From an uncultured Flavobacteriaceae bacterium (lineage in GTDB: Bacteria; Bacteroidota; Bacteroidia; Flavobacteriales; Flavobacteriaceae), in NCBI GenBank assembly GCA_937924845.1, contig CALDUQ010000081.1, positions 1 through 42,184 on the forward strand: 42,184 nucleotides of DNA, given 5' to 3'. Below the pieces are notes generated by a model. That model worked only from the letters and a program-made list of their open reading frames with translations, ran no database searches and was not told the origin of the DNA. The translations under genes and the position numbers were made by a program. Shown piece after piece: positions 24,528 to 33,756 of this stretch. Each line of letters starts with the position of its first letter. The stretch's first letter is position 1.

Positions 24528-26960
24528 ATGCAAAAACTTAAAATTAAATCATTAATGCCTCATCTGTTTATGATGTTGGCTTTTGTGTTATTAGCACTAG
24601 TGTATTTTAGCCCAGTACTACAAGGCAAAAAAATTAATCAAAGTGATATCAGGCAGTACATAGGTATGGCTAAACAGCAAAATGATTTTAGAGCTGCCAA
24701 TAGTGAAGAAACCTACTGGACCAATAGTGCCTTTGGTGGTATGCCTACTTATCAATTAGGTGCAAAATACCCACATAATTATATAAAAAAATTAGATTTG
24801 ACACTTCGGTTTTTACCACGCCCCGCCGATTATTTGTTTTTATATTTTATGGGGTTTTATGTGTTATTATTAGTTTTAAAGTTAGATTATAAACTAGCAG
24901 GTTTAGGTGCCTTAGCTTTTGGTTTTTCAACCTATTTAATTATTATTTTGGGAGTTGGTCATAATGCTAAAGCACATGCGATTGCATATATGCCGCTTGT
25001 GTTAAGCGGAATACTATTAGCGTTTCAAAAAAAATATGTAGGTGGGTTTTTGTTAACCACAGTGGCTTTAGGATTGCATTTGGTTGCTAACCATTTTCAA
25101 ATGACCTATTATTTATTGTTTTTAGTACTTATTTTAGGAATTGTTTATTTAATAGATTTTTACAAAAAAAATAAACTTACTGATTATTTTAAAATTATTG
25201 GCTTGCTTAGCATGGCGGCAATTATGGCGCTGGCATTAAATGCAACCAACATTATGGCAACGCAACAGTACTCTAAAGAAAGTACAAGAGGTGTTGGCGA
25301 ATTAACAATAAACCCCGATGGTTCACAAAAGCAAATTACCTCTGGATTAGATAAAAACTATATCACAGAATATAGTTATGGTAAGTTAGAAAGTTTTAAT
25401 TTATTTATACCTCGTTTGCTCGGAGGCGGTAATGGTGAAAATTTAGGAAAACAATCACACACTTATGAAGCGTATCGAAAATTAGGAGCTGGACAACGTG
25501 ATGCGATTGAAGCATCAAAACGAGTACCAATGTATTGGGGTGATCAGCCTATTGTTGAGGCTCCTGCTTATTTGGGTGCAGTAGTTGTGTTTTTGTTTTT
25601 TATAGGCGTATTTTTAGTAAATAACCGATTAAAGTGGTGGCTAGTTTCGGCTTCAGTTTTTTCGTTATTACTATCTTTTGGTAAAAATTTTTCAGTTTTA
25701 ACCGATTTTTTCATAAACTATATTCCCTTATACACAAAGTTTAGAGCGGTATCATCCATTCAAGTTATTTTAGAGTTGTGCGTACCTGCGTTAGGGGTTT
25801 TAGGGCTTTCAAAAATTATAGATGCATCTGTTTTAAAACAAGATAAAATTAAAGCGTTAAAGTTAAGTACTATTATAACTGCTGGCGTGGCAATTTTGTT
25901 TTTATTGATTAAATCTTCATTTGATTTTTCGGGAAGTGTTGATGGGTTTTTTAAAGAAAATTATGGACAAGCTTTTGTTGATGCTTTAATAGCCGACAGA
26001 AAATCAATTTATACATTTGATGTATTACGTAGTTTGATATTAGTATTAGCATCAGCTGTAATTATATGGTGTTTTTTAAAACAAAAATTAACCAAAAACA
26101 TAACAATTATTGCCTTTGCAATATTACTGTTGTTTGATTTGGTAGTTGTTGATAAACGTTATGTAAATTTTGACGATTTTATTGCTGCTTCAAAAGTTGA
26201 TAATCCTTATCAAAAATTACAAGTAGATGCAACTATTTTGGAAGATAAATCACATTACCGTGTGTTTGATTTAACTACAAACTCTACACGTCCATCATAT
26301 TACCACAACTCTTTATCGGGTTATAGTGCAGTATCGATGAAACGTTATAATGAATTGTTTGATTTTTATATTTCGCGTAATGCTATTAATGTGTTAAATA
26401 TGCTTAACGCAAAATACATTATTGCACCTTCTGATGGGGCAAACGGCGCTCCACAAATTTTTAAAAATACAGAGGCTCTTGGTAATGCCTGGTTTGTTAA
26501 AAATATTAAATGGGTAGATACAGCAAATGCTGAAATTTTAGCATTAGATACTTTAAATACAGCAACTACTGCCGTAATAATGCAAGCTCAAAAAAAGGAA
26601 ATTGATAATGCTGTGTTATCAACCAATAAAGATTCTTTAGCTGAAATTAAGCTTTTAAAGTATAAACCTAACCATTTAGTATATCAATCAAAAAGTAAAA
26701 CAGGCGGGTTGGCTGTGTTTTCTGAAAATTATTACAAACATGGTTGGCAAGCATATATTGATAATAAACCAGTCAAGCATTTAAGGGCAAATTATGTGCT
26801 AAGGGCTTTGCAAGTGCCTAGCGGAAGTCATGAAATTGTATTTAAATTTGAACCTCAAGTTATAAAAACGGGCAGTCGTATAGCCTTAATAAGCTCTATT
26901 TTGTTAATGGTTTTAATTATTAGTGGTTTATATTACCAGTTTAGTAGTCGAAAAGGGTAA
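24528..26960 (+). CDS. YfhO family membrane protein
   Basis: This 810-residue integral membrane protein has an N-terminal helix, then DIRQYIGMAKQQNDFRAANSEETYWTN (shortened here to the acidic loop motif SDIRQYIGMA), and roughly a dozen membrane helices up to about residue 540. A C-terminal soluble domain of about 230 residues with a last helix near 785-803 follows (SENYYKHGWQAYIDN, KFEP). This matches the YfhO family, GT-C-like proteins implicated in glycosylation of lipoteichoic acid in Firmicutes. In Bacteroidota the acceptor is unknown. It sits between DUF4834 and a glycosyltransferase plus flippase, consistent with envelope glycan assembly. Confidence 0.88.
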   Translation: MQKLKIKSLMPHLFMMLAFVLLALVYFSPVLQGKKINQSDIRQYIGMAKQQNDFRAANSEETYWTNSAFGGMPTYQLGAKYPHNYIKKLDLTLRFLPRPADYLFLYFMGFYVLLLVLKLDYKLAGLGALAFGFSTYLIIILGVGHNAKAHAIAYMPLVLSGILLAFQKKYVGGFLLTTVALGLHLVANHFQMTYYLLFLVLILGIVYLIDFYKKNKLTDYFKIIGLLSMAAIMALALNATNIMATQQYSKESTRGVGELTINPDGSQKQITSGLDKNYITEYSYGKLESFNLFIPRLLGGGNGENLGKQSHTYEAYRKLGAGQRDAIEASKRVPMYWGDQPIVEAPAYLGAVVVFLFFIGVFLVNNRLKWWLVSASVFSLLLSFGKNFSVLTDFFINYIPLYTKFRAVSSIQVILELCVPALGVLGLSKIIDASVLKQDKIKALKLSTIITAGVAILFLLIKSSFDFSGSVDGFFKENYGQAFVDALIADRKSIYTFDVLRSLILVLASAVIIWCFLKQKLTKNITIIAFAILLLFDLVVVDKRYVNFDDFIAASKVDNPYQKLQVDATILEDKSHYRVFDLTTNSTRPSYYHNSLSGYSAVSMKRYNELFDFYISRNAINVLNMLNAKYIIAPSDGANGAPQIFKNTEALGNAWFVKNIKWVDTANAEILALDTLNTATTAVIMQAQKKEIDNAVLSTNKDSLAEIKLLKYKPNHLVYQSKSKTGGLAVFSENYYKHGWQAYIDNKPVKHLRANYVLRALQVPSGSHEIVFKFEPQVIKTGSRIALISSILLMVLIISGLYYQFSSRKG

Positions 26961-26975
26961 TATGTGTTTTTTTGA

Positions 26976-28268
26976 ATGATGAAAAATAAAAGCGTTTTAA
27001 TTGTTGCGTATTATTGGCCACCCGCTGGTGGTCCTGGCGTACAGCGTTGGTTAAAATTTGTAAAATATTTTAGAACGTTTTTTATCGAACCCATAGTTTA
27101 TGTGCCTCAAAACCCATCTTACCCAATAGTTGATTTAGAGCTTGAAAATGAAATTCCGAAAGGCATAACTATTTTAAAACAGCCTATTGCCGAGCCTTAT
27201 AAATTTGCAAGTTTTTTTTCTAAGCAGAAATCTAAAACAATTAGTAGCGGAATTATATCGGCCTCTACAAAACAAAGTTTAATAGAGCGTATACTACTTT
27301 ATATTCGAGGTAATTTTTTTATTCCAGACGCCCGAAAAAACTGGGTTAAGCCATCTGTTAAGTATCTAAAAAAATATATTAAAGCGCATAACATCAAAAC
27401 AGTTATTACTACAGGGCCACCGCATAGTATGCATTTGATTGGTTTAAAGCTAAAACAAGATTTGAATATTAATTGGGTGGCCGATTTTAGAGATCCTTGG
27501 ACTACAATTGGGTATCATAAAAAACTAAAACTAAATTCATCCTCTAAGGCAAAGCATAAAGCTTTAGAATCTAAAGTTTTAAATACTGCCGACCAAATTG
27601 TGGTAACCAGCCCCACTACAAAATTAGAGTTTGAAGATTTAACACCACAGCCTATAAAGGTAATAACAAACGGATTTGATGATGAAGGAGTTGTTAATAC
27701 TCAATTAGATAAAGATTTTTCAATCTCTCATATTGGATCTTTATTGTCAGAGCGTAATCCGCAGGTATTATGGCAAGTTTTAATTGATTTGATACGTGAT
27801 AACGAGCTGTTTAAAGATAAATTTAAGCTTAATTTGGTTGGCGCAGTAAGCGAAGATGTAAAGCTAAGTATAAGACGTCATAATTTGGATGAGTTTGTAA
27901 ATTATACAGGTTATGTGTCGCATCAAGATGCTTTGATGTACCAGCGACAATCACAGGTGTTATTGCTGATAGAAATAAACACTAAGGATACGCAATGCAT
28001 TATACCAGGAAAGGTATTTGAGTATATGATTTCGCACCGCCCAATACTAGCAATAGGGCCTAAAAATTGGGATGTAAAGCCAATAATAACCGAAACGCAA
28101 ACAGGATCTTGTTTTGGATACAATGATTATGAGTTGATAAAACTAACAATTTTAAAGCATTTTAATATTTATTTGAAAAATCAACTAAAAACAAGCCCTG
28201 TAAATTTAAACTTATATTCAAGGCGATCATTAACAGCATCGTTATCAAAATTATTACATTCACTTTAA
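26976..28268 (+). CDS. Glycosyltransferase, GT4-like (GT-B fold)
   Basis: This 430-residue predicted GT-B enzyme starts VLIVAYYWPPAGGPGVQRWL, the N-terminal nucleotide-fold loop seen in flavobacterial GT4-like proteins. WVADFRDPW (about 170) and DQIVVTSPTT precede the linker VITNGFDDE. The C-terminal half has ISHIGSLLSERNP, NYTGYVSHQDAL and PGKVFEYMISHRPILAIGP, where the Glu of KVFEY corresponds to the E-x7-E region. It probably uses a nucleotide sugar for surface-polysaccharide synthesis. It lies 15 nt after YfhO and 13 nt before the flippase. Two consecutive ATGs begin the frame. Confidence 0.85.
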   Translation: MMKNKSVLIVAYYWPPAGGPGVQRWLKFVKYFRTFFIEPIVYVPQNPSYPIVDLELENEIPKGITILKQPIAEPYKFASFFSKQKSKTISSGIISASTKQSLIERILLYIRGNFFIPDARKNWVKPSVKYLKKYIKAHNIKTVITTGPPHSMHLIGLKLKQDLNINWVADFRDPWTTIGYHKKLKLNSSSKAKHKALESKVLNTADQIVVTSPTTKLEFEDLTPQPIKVITNGFDDEGVVNTQLDKDFSISHIGSLLSERNPQVLWQVLIDLIRDNELFKDKFKLNLVGAVSEDVKLSIRRHNLDEFVNYTGYVSHQDALMYQRQSQVLLLIEINTKDTQCIIPGKVFEYMISHRPILAIGPKNWDVKPIITETQTGSCFGYNDYELIKLTILKHFNIYLKNQLKTSPVNLNLYSRRSLTASLSKLLHSL

Positions 28269-28281
28269 TTATTTTTTAAAC

Positions 28282-29742
28282 ATGGGTATTGTAAAGCAGC
28301 AAAGTTTAAAAAATATGATTGTAACCTACCTTGGTTTTGGTATTGGCGCTATTAATACCATGTTTTTATATACTAATATTAAGCTAATACCTACCGAATA
28401 TTATGGGTTGGTACTTTATATATTATCAAGTGCTGCTATTTTGATGCCTTTTTTAGCGTTAGGAATTCATAATGCAATTATTAAATTTTATCCCACATTT
28501 AAATCTGTAAAAGACACGAACAGTTTTTTGACCTTAATGTTGTTTACACCTTTGGTTTCTAGTGTTTTAATTGGTTTGTTGGGTTGTGTGTTTTATCAAT
28601 CTGTATCTGGATATTTAGCCTCTAAAAACAATATTGTTAAAGATTATATTTGGCTTATTTTTATTGTAGCCATAAGTTTAGCATATTTTGAGGTGTTTTA
28701 TGCTTGGACCAAAATTAAGCTTAAAAGTGTTTTTGGTAATGTAATGAAAGAGGTGTTTCCGCGATTATGCGTAATGCTATTGTTTTTATTGATTTATATA
28801 AATTGGATTACATTTTATCAGTTTGTTTACGCTGTAGTGATAGTGTACGTGCTTAGAATGTTAATTATGATGAGTTACGCGTTTAAAGTTAAAAAGCTAA
28901 TTTTTAGTTTTAAATTGTTTCCAAATGTAAGTTCGATTTTAAAATACAGTTTGCTTATTGTTTTAGCAGGATCAATAGCTAGTGTGATTTTTGAAATTGA
29001 TAAACTTATGATTAATCAATACCTTGTTATTGATAACATTGCGTTTTATAGTGTAGCTATATTTATTGCTACTACAATAGGTGTACCTGCTAGAGCAATG
29101 CATCAAATCACAAATCCGTTAACGGCACAATTGTTAAGTGTAAAGGATAAAAAAGGGTTGGGGATACTGTATAAAAAAAGCTCATTAAATCTTTTTATTA
29201 TTGGCAGTTTGGTGTTTTTAACTGTAGTTATTAATATAAAACAACTGTATTTAATTTTGCCAATTAAGTATAGCGGTGGTGTTTTAATTGTTTTTTTGGT
29301 TGGAATAGCAAAATTGTTTGACAATGTATTGGGTAATAATAATGCTATTTTATTTAATAGTAATTATTATAGAGTAGTACTGGTGTTTGGAGTTATTATG
29401 GCTTTGGTAGCTGTTGTTTTAAATAGGGTTTTAATTCCGTTATACGGTATAAATGGAGCAGCAGTAGCTACGTTTATTTCTATAATATGCTATAATTTAA
29501 GCAAAGTATTATTTGTGTATTTTAAATTTAAAATTACGCCCTTTTCTTATAATACTTTGTATGTATTTGTTTTGTTAGTGACATGTTTTGGTTTGTTTTA
29601 TTTTTGGGATTTTAAGATTAACCCTTTTGTTAATATAGCTTTTAAAACTAGTGCTTTTGGATTAGTGTATGTGTTTTGTGTTTATAAATTTAAGTTGTCT
29701 AATGATGTAAATATGATGGTCACTAACTGGTTAAAAAAGTAA
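28282..29742 (+). CDS. Oligosaccharide flippase / polysaccharide biosynthesis membrane protein
   Basis: This 486-residue protein has about 12-14 membrane helices, characteristic of the MOP/PST exporter superfamily (Wzx-like). Features: the N-terminal SLKNMIVTYLGFGIGAINTM, the charged loop EIDKLMINQYLVIDNIAFYS in the middle (a hallmark of Bacteroidota flippases, with D/E and K), and the C-terminal NGAAVATFISIICYNLSKVL. It would flip lipid-linked glycan across the inner membrane. Together with the preceding glycosyltransferase and YfhO it forms a plausible surface-glycan unit. No polymerase or chain-length regulator is adjacent. Confidence 0.87.
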   Translation: MGIVKQQSLKNMIVTYLGFGIGAINTMFLYTNIKLIPTEYYGLVLYILSSAAILMPFLALGIHNAIIKFYPTFKSVKDTNSFLTLMLFTPLVSSVLIGLLGCVFYQSVSGYLASKNNIVKDYIWLIFIVAISLAYFEVFYAWTKIKLKSVFGNVMKEVFPRLCVMLLFLLIYINWITFYQFVYAVVIVYVLRMLIMMSYAFKVKKLIFSFKLFPNVSSILKYSLLIVLAGSIASVIFEIDKLMINQYLVIDNIAFYSVAIFIATTIGVPARAMHQITNPLTAQLLSVKDKKGLGILYKKSSLNLFIIGSLVFLTVVINIKQLYLILPIKYSGGVLIVFLVGIAKLFDNVLGNNNAILFNSNYYRVVLVFGVIMALVAVVLNRVLIPLYGINGAAVATFISIICYNLSKVLFVYFKFKITPFSYNTLYVFVLLVTCFGLFYFWDFKINPFVNIAFKTSAFGLVYVFCVYKFKLSNDVNMMVTNWLKK

Positions 29743-29791
29743 AACCTCGAAGCAATATTCAAGGTTGTACTAAAATGTAAAATACGTTAAT

Positions 29792-30658
29792 TTATAAACT
29801 TCGACGGCCTCTATTAGTAGTTGATGTAGGCTTTTTTTTAGTTACTGGTAAGGTTGAAGACGCCACTCTGCCGCGTGTATTTTTTTGTTTTAAGTTTGAT
29901 CTTGTGTCTTTTGAAATATTTCTTTTTACCTTAGTATTAATTGTTTTACCTCTACTGTTGTTGGCATTACTGTGTTTTACCCTAGCGTTTGAGTTTTTAT
30001 TTACTCTATTGTAATTGTATCTGTTATTTTGATTAGCAATATAGTTTCGTTTACGTGTATTATTGGCGTAAGGTGTACTGTACTGGTAGCGATTAACATG
30101 GTAGTTTTTTCGGTATGGTCGTGTATTTACTGTGCAAAAATTTCTAGTTGGTTTTGCATAATAGTTATGACGAGCTAAATAGTTATATGATCGGTTATAA
30201 TTATTAATAAAACCATTATAATGAGAAAATCTATGGTATCTGTCATAAAACACATTTAATCTGCCAAGCCTAGTAATTAGCCCATAGTGGTTGTAATTTA
30301 CAGTAATGTTGCCTATTTGGGAAACTCGGCCATAGTAGTCGTAAAACACAGGTGTATTTTCAATTTGTATAACTGCGCCAAAATCATCGTACTGAACGAT
30401 TGAGTTGTAATTATACCCTGTGTTAAAGCTTGTCCCTGAGTTGTTAAAATGAACTTGTGTTCTATATCTTGTATTAATAATGTTAAAATCAAATTGCCCA
30501 TCTTTAAAAACTGCAAATTCAATACCGTTTTCAATAAAAATAAAAGAATTACCATAGCTATGGTTTGTAATTGATATTTTTGTGTTTGCGCTAGTAGTTG
30601 CATTTATAAAGTGTATACTTAATAAAATGCTTGCTGTAATGAGTAATAATTTTTTCAT
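29792..30658 (-). CDS. Exported repeat protein with Tyr/Asn-rich 16-residue units and basic C-terminus
   Basis: This 288-residue protein has a signal peptide (MKKLLLITASILLSIHFINA). After a beta-like segment to about residue 89 come five consecutive 16-residue units (90-169), such as YDYYGRVSQIGNITVN and YNHYGLITRLGRLNVF, with the last two degenerate. Residues 170-288 are low-complexity, rich in Asn, Arg, Lys and Tyr, and end TTNRGRRSL. I recognise it only as a flavobacterial hypothetical family. The repeats resemble the logic of YD/RHS or WG-type strand repeats but do not match a named one. It is convergent with the flippase and divergent from the DUF3667 gene. Confidence 0.7.
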   Translation of the reverse strand: MKKLLLITASILLSIHFINATTSANTKISITNHSYGNSFIFIENGIEFAVFKDGQFDFNIINTRYRTQVHFNNSGTSFNTGYNYNSIVQYDDFGAVIQIENTPVFYDYYGRVSQIGNITVNYNHYGLITRLGRLNVFYDRYHRFSHYNGFINNYNRSYNYLARHNYYAKPTRNFCTVNTRPYRKNYHVNRYQYSTPYANNTRKRNYIANQNNRYNYNRVNKNSNARVKHSNANNSRGKTINTKVKRNISKDTRSNLKQKNTRGRVASSTLPVTKKKPTSTTNRGRRSL

Positions 30659-30779
30659 AGTCTAAAAATTTATTGTTACTGTAATAATATTAAACAAACA
30701 GCGTGCCAGAAATAAAATAATTAATGTAAACTACTGATTTGCAACACTTTAATTTATTTTTTTTGTAAAATAAATAGTT

Positions 30780-31745
30780 ATGGAAAACCAATTAATCAAG
30801 CAAACCACTTGCCTAAACTGCGAGGAGCCTCACCAAGAAGGGTTTAAATTTTGTCCAAATTGTGGGCAAAATACTACAGATAAACTAACCGTAGGTGTAC
30901 TTTTTTATAATACAATAAGTAATTACATATCATTTGATGCTCGGTTTTTTAAAAGCTTTGTGCCGTTAATGTTTTTGCCAGGAGTTTTAGCAAAACGATT
31001 TATTGAAGGTAAGCGATTAAAATATTTGCATCCTACGCAAATGTATTTGTTTGTTTCTGTAATATTTTTCTTTATGATTTCATTCGCTTTAAACGACAGT
31101 GTAGTTGAAATTGATAAATCTATTAAAAACTCAAATACAGTAATAGATGAAGATGTAAAATTAAAAAAAACCGAAAAAAACAAAGAGATTAAAGGTGTTG
31201 TTTTTGGAAAAACGTTTAGTGAAGCCAAAATTGATTCTCTATATAAATCAGGAGCTAGCGACCAACAAGTGTATCAAAGCTTAGGCATGAATAAAGATGC
31301 AGGGTTTTTGACACAACGGTTTTATCACCAAGGTGTTAAATTGATAAGAAAAAAGGGGGTAGGTGCTTTAGTGAAAACCATGTATGATAGTATACCAGTA
31401 AGTTTGTTTTTATTGCTGCCATTTTTTGCTTTGTTTTTAAAATTATTTCATCGCAAAAAAGGCAATTATGTTAATCATTTGGTATTTAGTTTTTATTATT
31501 TTTCATATGTATTTACATTATTAATTTTATTTTACAGTTTAGATTTTATTTTTAATCTGCCAAGCAGTTTTATTAAATGGCTAATTTTATTAATAATGCT
31601 CTATTTGGTTTTAGCCTTAAAACAATTTTATAATCAAGGTGTATTTAAAAGTATATTAAAAATTATAGGAATTAGTTTTTTGTTTTTTATAATACTTATA
31701 CCGTTTACTGTTTTTATAACAGGTATAGCGTTTTTAACGTATTAA
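30780..31745 (+). CDS. DUF3667 protein: zinc ribbon plus membrane domain
   Basis: This 321-residue protein has an N-terminal zinc ribbon CLNCEEPHQEGFKFCPNCGQ (two CxxC pairs, residues about 11-30), then a segment with GVLAKRFIEGKRLKYLHPTQ and a membrane domain. One helix lies near 88-103, and about four more lie between 208 and 318. The ribbon, linker and helix order matches DUF3667. The role is unknown; the ribbon would lie in the cytoplasm. A possible regulatory loop of about 80 residues (rich in Lys and Asp) separates the first helix from the rest. Confidence 0.85.
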   Translation: MENQLIKQTTCLNCEEPHQEGFKFCPNCGQNTTDKLTVGVLFYNTISNYISFDARFFKSFVPLMFLPGVLAKRFIEGKRLKYLHPTQMYLFVSVIFFFMISFALNDSVVEIDKSIKNSNTVIDEDVKLKKTEKNKEIKGVVFGKTFSEAKIDSLYKSGASDQQVYQSLGMNKDAGFLTQRFYHQGVKLIRKKGVGALVKTMYDSIPVSLFLLLPFFALFLKLFHRKKGNYVNHLVFSFYYFSYVFTLLILFYSLDFIFNLPSSFIKWLILLIMLYLVLALKQFYNQGVFKSILKIIGISFLFFIILIPFTVFITGIAFLTY

Positions 31746-31784
31746 AAATGTGAACATAATTTTTAATGAAAATTAAAAAAATGA

Positions 31785-31792
31785 TATATTCG
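31785..31792 (+). promoter_or_regulatory. -7-like promoter box before the FKBP lipoprotein
   Basis: TATATTCG differs by one base from the TAnnTTTG consensus and lies about 42 nt before the ATG at 31835. Confidence 0.35.
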
Positions 31793-31834
31793 CATACAAT
31801 TACTAATAAATGTATAATTATATAAATAATAATA

Positions 31835-32554
31835 ATGAGAAGTAAACTTATTTTAGCAGTTTTAGCCTTAACAGTTTTTGCTTGTAATCAAAAAGCTAAA
31901 CCAAACGTTACCTTAACAACTGAAATGGATTCGGTAAGTTATGCCATTGGTACAAGCCAAGCTAAAGGGATGTTACGTCAAGTAACCGATTTAAATATTG
32001 ATGCTTTTGTTGAAGGCTTTTATGCTGAAGCAGATTCATCAGGGTTAAAAATCTCTGAAGAAGATGGAAGAAAAATCATCCAAGCATTTAGTGTTAAATT
32101 AAGAAAAAAACAGCAAGACGAAAAAATTAAGAATCTTGAGATAAAACACGCTGATGATATTGCCGCTGGAATTAAATTTCTAGAAGATAATAAATCTACA
32201 CCTGGAGTTAAGGTTACCGAAAGTGGTTTGCAGTATATAGTTTTAAAAGAAGGAAAAGGTGCAAAACCAGCAGGGCCAACTTCAAAAGTAAAAGTGCATT
32301 ATACAGGTACAACGCCACAAGGAGAAGTTTTTGACAGCTCAAAAGGTAAGGACCCAATACAGTTTTCATTAAATGGAGTTATTAGAGGTTGGACCGAAGG
32401 TGTGCAGTTAATGAAAGAAGGTGCAAAATATAAGTTTTTTATACCACAAGAGTTAGCATATGGTGCTACACCTAGACCAGGTATAATTAAACCATTTATG
32501 CCATTAGTTTTTGAAATAGAACTTGTTGAGGTATTAGATAAAGATAAAAAATAG
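31835..32554 (+). CDS. FKBP-type peptidyl-prolyl cis-trans isomerase, lipoprotein
   Basis: This 239-residue exported isomerase has a lipoprotein signal MRSKLILAVLALTVFAC (lipobox VFAC), an FKBP N-terminal dimerisation helix domain (DSVSYAIGTSQAKGM onward, about 30-115), then a C-terminal FKBP domain with KVHYTGTTPQGEVFDSS, VIRGWTEGVQLMKEGAKY and IPQELAYGA, ending PLVFEIELVEV. These carry the usual substrate-pocket aromatic and Asp residues. It would fold envelope proteins at the periplasmic face. The Mip/FkpA-like organisation matches the family length. A strong terminator follows. Confidence 0.93.
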   Translation: MRSKLILAVLALTVFACNQKAKPNVTLTTEMDSVSYAIGTSQAKGMLRQVTDLNIDAFVEGFYAEADSSGLKISEEDGRKIIQAFSVKLRKKQQDEKIKNLEIKHADDIAAGIKFLEDNKSTPGVKVTESGLQYIVLKEGKGAKPAGPTSKVKVHYTGTTPQGEVFDSSKGKDPIQFSLNGVIRGWTEGVQLMKEGAKYKFFIPQELAYGATPRPGIIKPFMPLVFEIELVEVLDKDKK

Positions 32555-32575
32555 TAAAACTACCATTTTTTAACT

Positions 32576-32606
32576 AAAAAGGTTGCCTACAAGGCAGCCT
32601 TTTTTT
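32576..32606 (+). terminator. Rho-independent terminator after the FKBP gene
   Basis: AAAAAGGTTGCC pairs with GGCAGCCTTTTT (12 positions, one G-T wobble) around a 5-nt loop, followed by more T. It lies about 20 nt after the stop codon. Confidence 0.9.
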
Positions 32607-32644
32607 GTGCGATTAAATGTGTTAGTTTTTGTAAGTTTATAGCA

Positions 32645-33697
32645 ATGAAAAACAAAAAATTAATCATAACGTTAAGTATTATTTTTCAATATATATTAGT
32701 GCAATTGGCAGCAAAATTTCCTAAGTTTATTGATGAATATTACAGTAGGGGTTTATATCAAGTTTTATCAAAGTTAATGCGATATACTTTTGGTTGGATA
32801 TCTTTTTCAGTTGGTGATGTTTTTATTGGGCTGTTGATTGTTTTTATAATTCGATGGCTAGTAAGTAATCGAAAACGCATTTTAAATGACACACTACAAT
32901 GGTTTTTAGATATAGGTAGTGCTTTATCAATAGCATATTTTGCATTTTATATTTTGTGGGGGCTTAATTATTATAGGCAGCCTATTCATAAAACACTAGG
33001 GATTAGTGATTTGTATACCACAACTGAATTGATAAAGGTTACAAAGCAAATGATTGATACTACCAATGCAATACATTTTGCTATTACAAAGTCAGATACG
33101 TTAAAAGTAGTGTCAGTTTATAATCGAAAGCAATTATTAAAAATGTCAACAAATGGGTATGAAAATCTTAAAAAACACTACCCTAGTTTTAAGTATAACA
33201 CCCCAAGTGTTAAACTATGTCAATATAGCGTGCCACAGGCATATATGGGGTTTAGTGGCTATATTAATCCATTTACTAATGAGGCTCAGGTAAATTATTT
33301 GACACCAATTTATAGTTTGCCAAATACAATTTGTCATGAAATAGCACATCAGTTAGGTTATGCAGCTGAAAATGAAGCTAATTTTATTGGCAACCTTGCA
33401 GCTATTAGCAATGAGAATAGATATGTGCAATATGCAGGATATACGTCAATATTAAAATCCTGTTTGATAGAATTGTCTAAACGCAATAAAACAGCTTATA
33501 ATAGGCTTATAAAAACCATAAATAAAGGCGTTTTGAAAAATTATGCTGAATCTAAAAATTTTTGGAACTCATATAAAAATCCATTTGAGCCGTATTTTAA
33601 AAAAACTTACAATGTTTATCTTAAAGCCAATAACCAATCAAGGGGTATTGAAAGTTATAGTTATGTTGTAGCACTATTGGTTAATTATTTTAAATAA
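32645..33697 (+). CDS. DUF3810 family membrane protein with HExxH motif
   Basis: This 350-residue protein has about three N-terminal membrane helices (about 7-25, 47-68 and 90-115) and a C-terminal soluble domain. Near residue 222 it carries ICHEIAHQLGYAAENEANF, a zincin-type HExxH followed by a downstream E-x-E that could supply the third ligand, so a membrane-anchored metalloprotease activity is plausible. The family is DUF3810, whose function is unknown. The start ATG is 39 nt after the FKBP terminator. The last codon and stop lie within a 15-bp inverted repeat. Confidence 0.8.
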   Translation: MKNKKLIITLSIIFQYILVQLAAKFPKFIDEYYSRGLYQVLSKLMRYTFGWISFSVGDVFIGLLIVFIIRWLVSNRKRILNDTLQWFLDIGSALSIAYFAFYILWGLNYYRQPIHKTLGISDLYTTTELIKVTKQMIDTTNAIHFAITKSDTLKVVSVYNRKQLLKMSTNGYENLKKHYPSFKYNTPSVKLCQYSVPQAYMGFSGYINPFTNEAQVNYLTPIYSLPNTICHEIAHQLGYAAENEANFIGNLAAISNENRYVQYAGYTSILKSCLIELSKRNKTAYNRLIKTINKGVLKNYAESKNFWNSYKNPFEPYFKKTYNVYLKANNQSRGIESYSYVVALLVNYFK

Positions 33698-33710
33698 TAA
33701 TTAACCAATA
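33675..33710. repeat. Perfect 15-bp inverted repeat across the DUF3810 stop codon
   Basis: TATTGGTTAATTATT (33675-33689) and AATAATTAACCAATA (33696-33710) are exact reverse complements around a 6-nt loop. No T run follows, so this is not a standard terminator. A second smaller repeat (AATATTA / TAATATT) follows at 33707-33725. Confidence 0.65.
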
Positions 33711-33728
33711 TTAAAAGGTAATATTTAG

Positions 33729-33736
33729 TATCTTTA
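33729..33736 (+). promoter_or_regulatory. -7-like box before the amidohydrolase pair
   Basis: TATCTTTA is one base from TAnnTTTG, 20 nt before the ATG at 33757. Confidence 0.35.
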
Positions 33737-33756
33737 AGCAATAATATTTTTTTGAA

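Noticed and set aside
29746-29769. AACCT...AGGTT hairpin between flippase and repeat-protein genes
   Set aside because: Five base pairs with a 14-nt loop and no T tract on either strand; likely chance.
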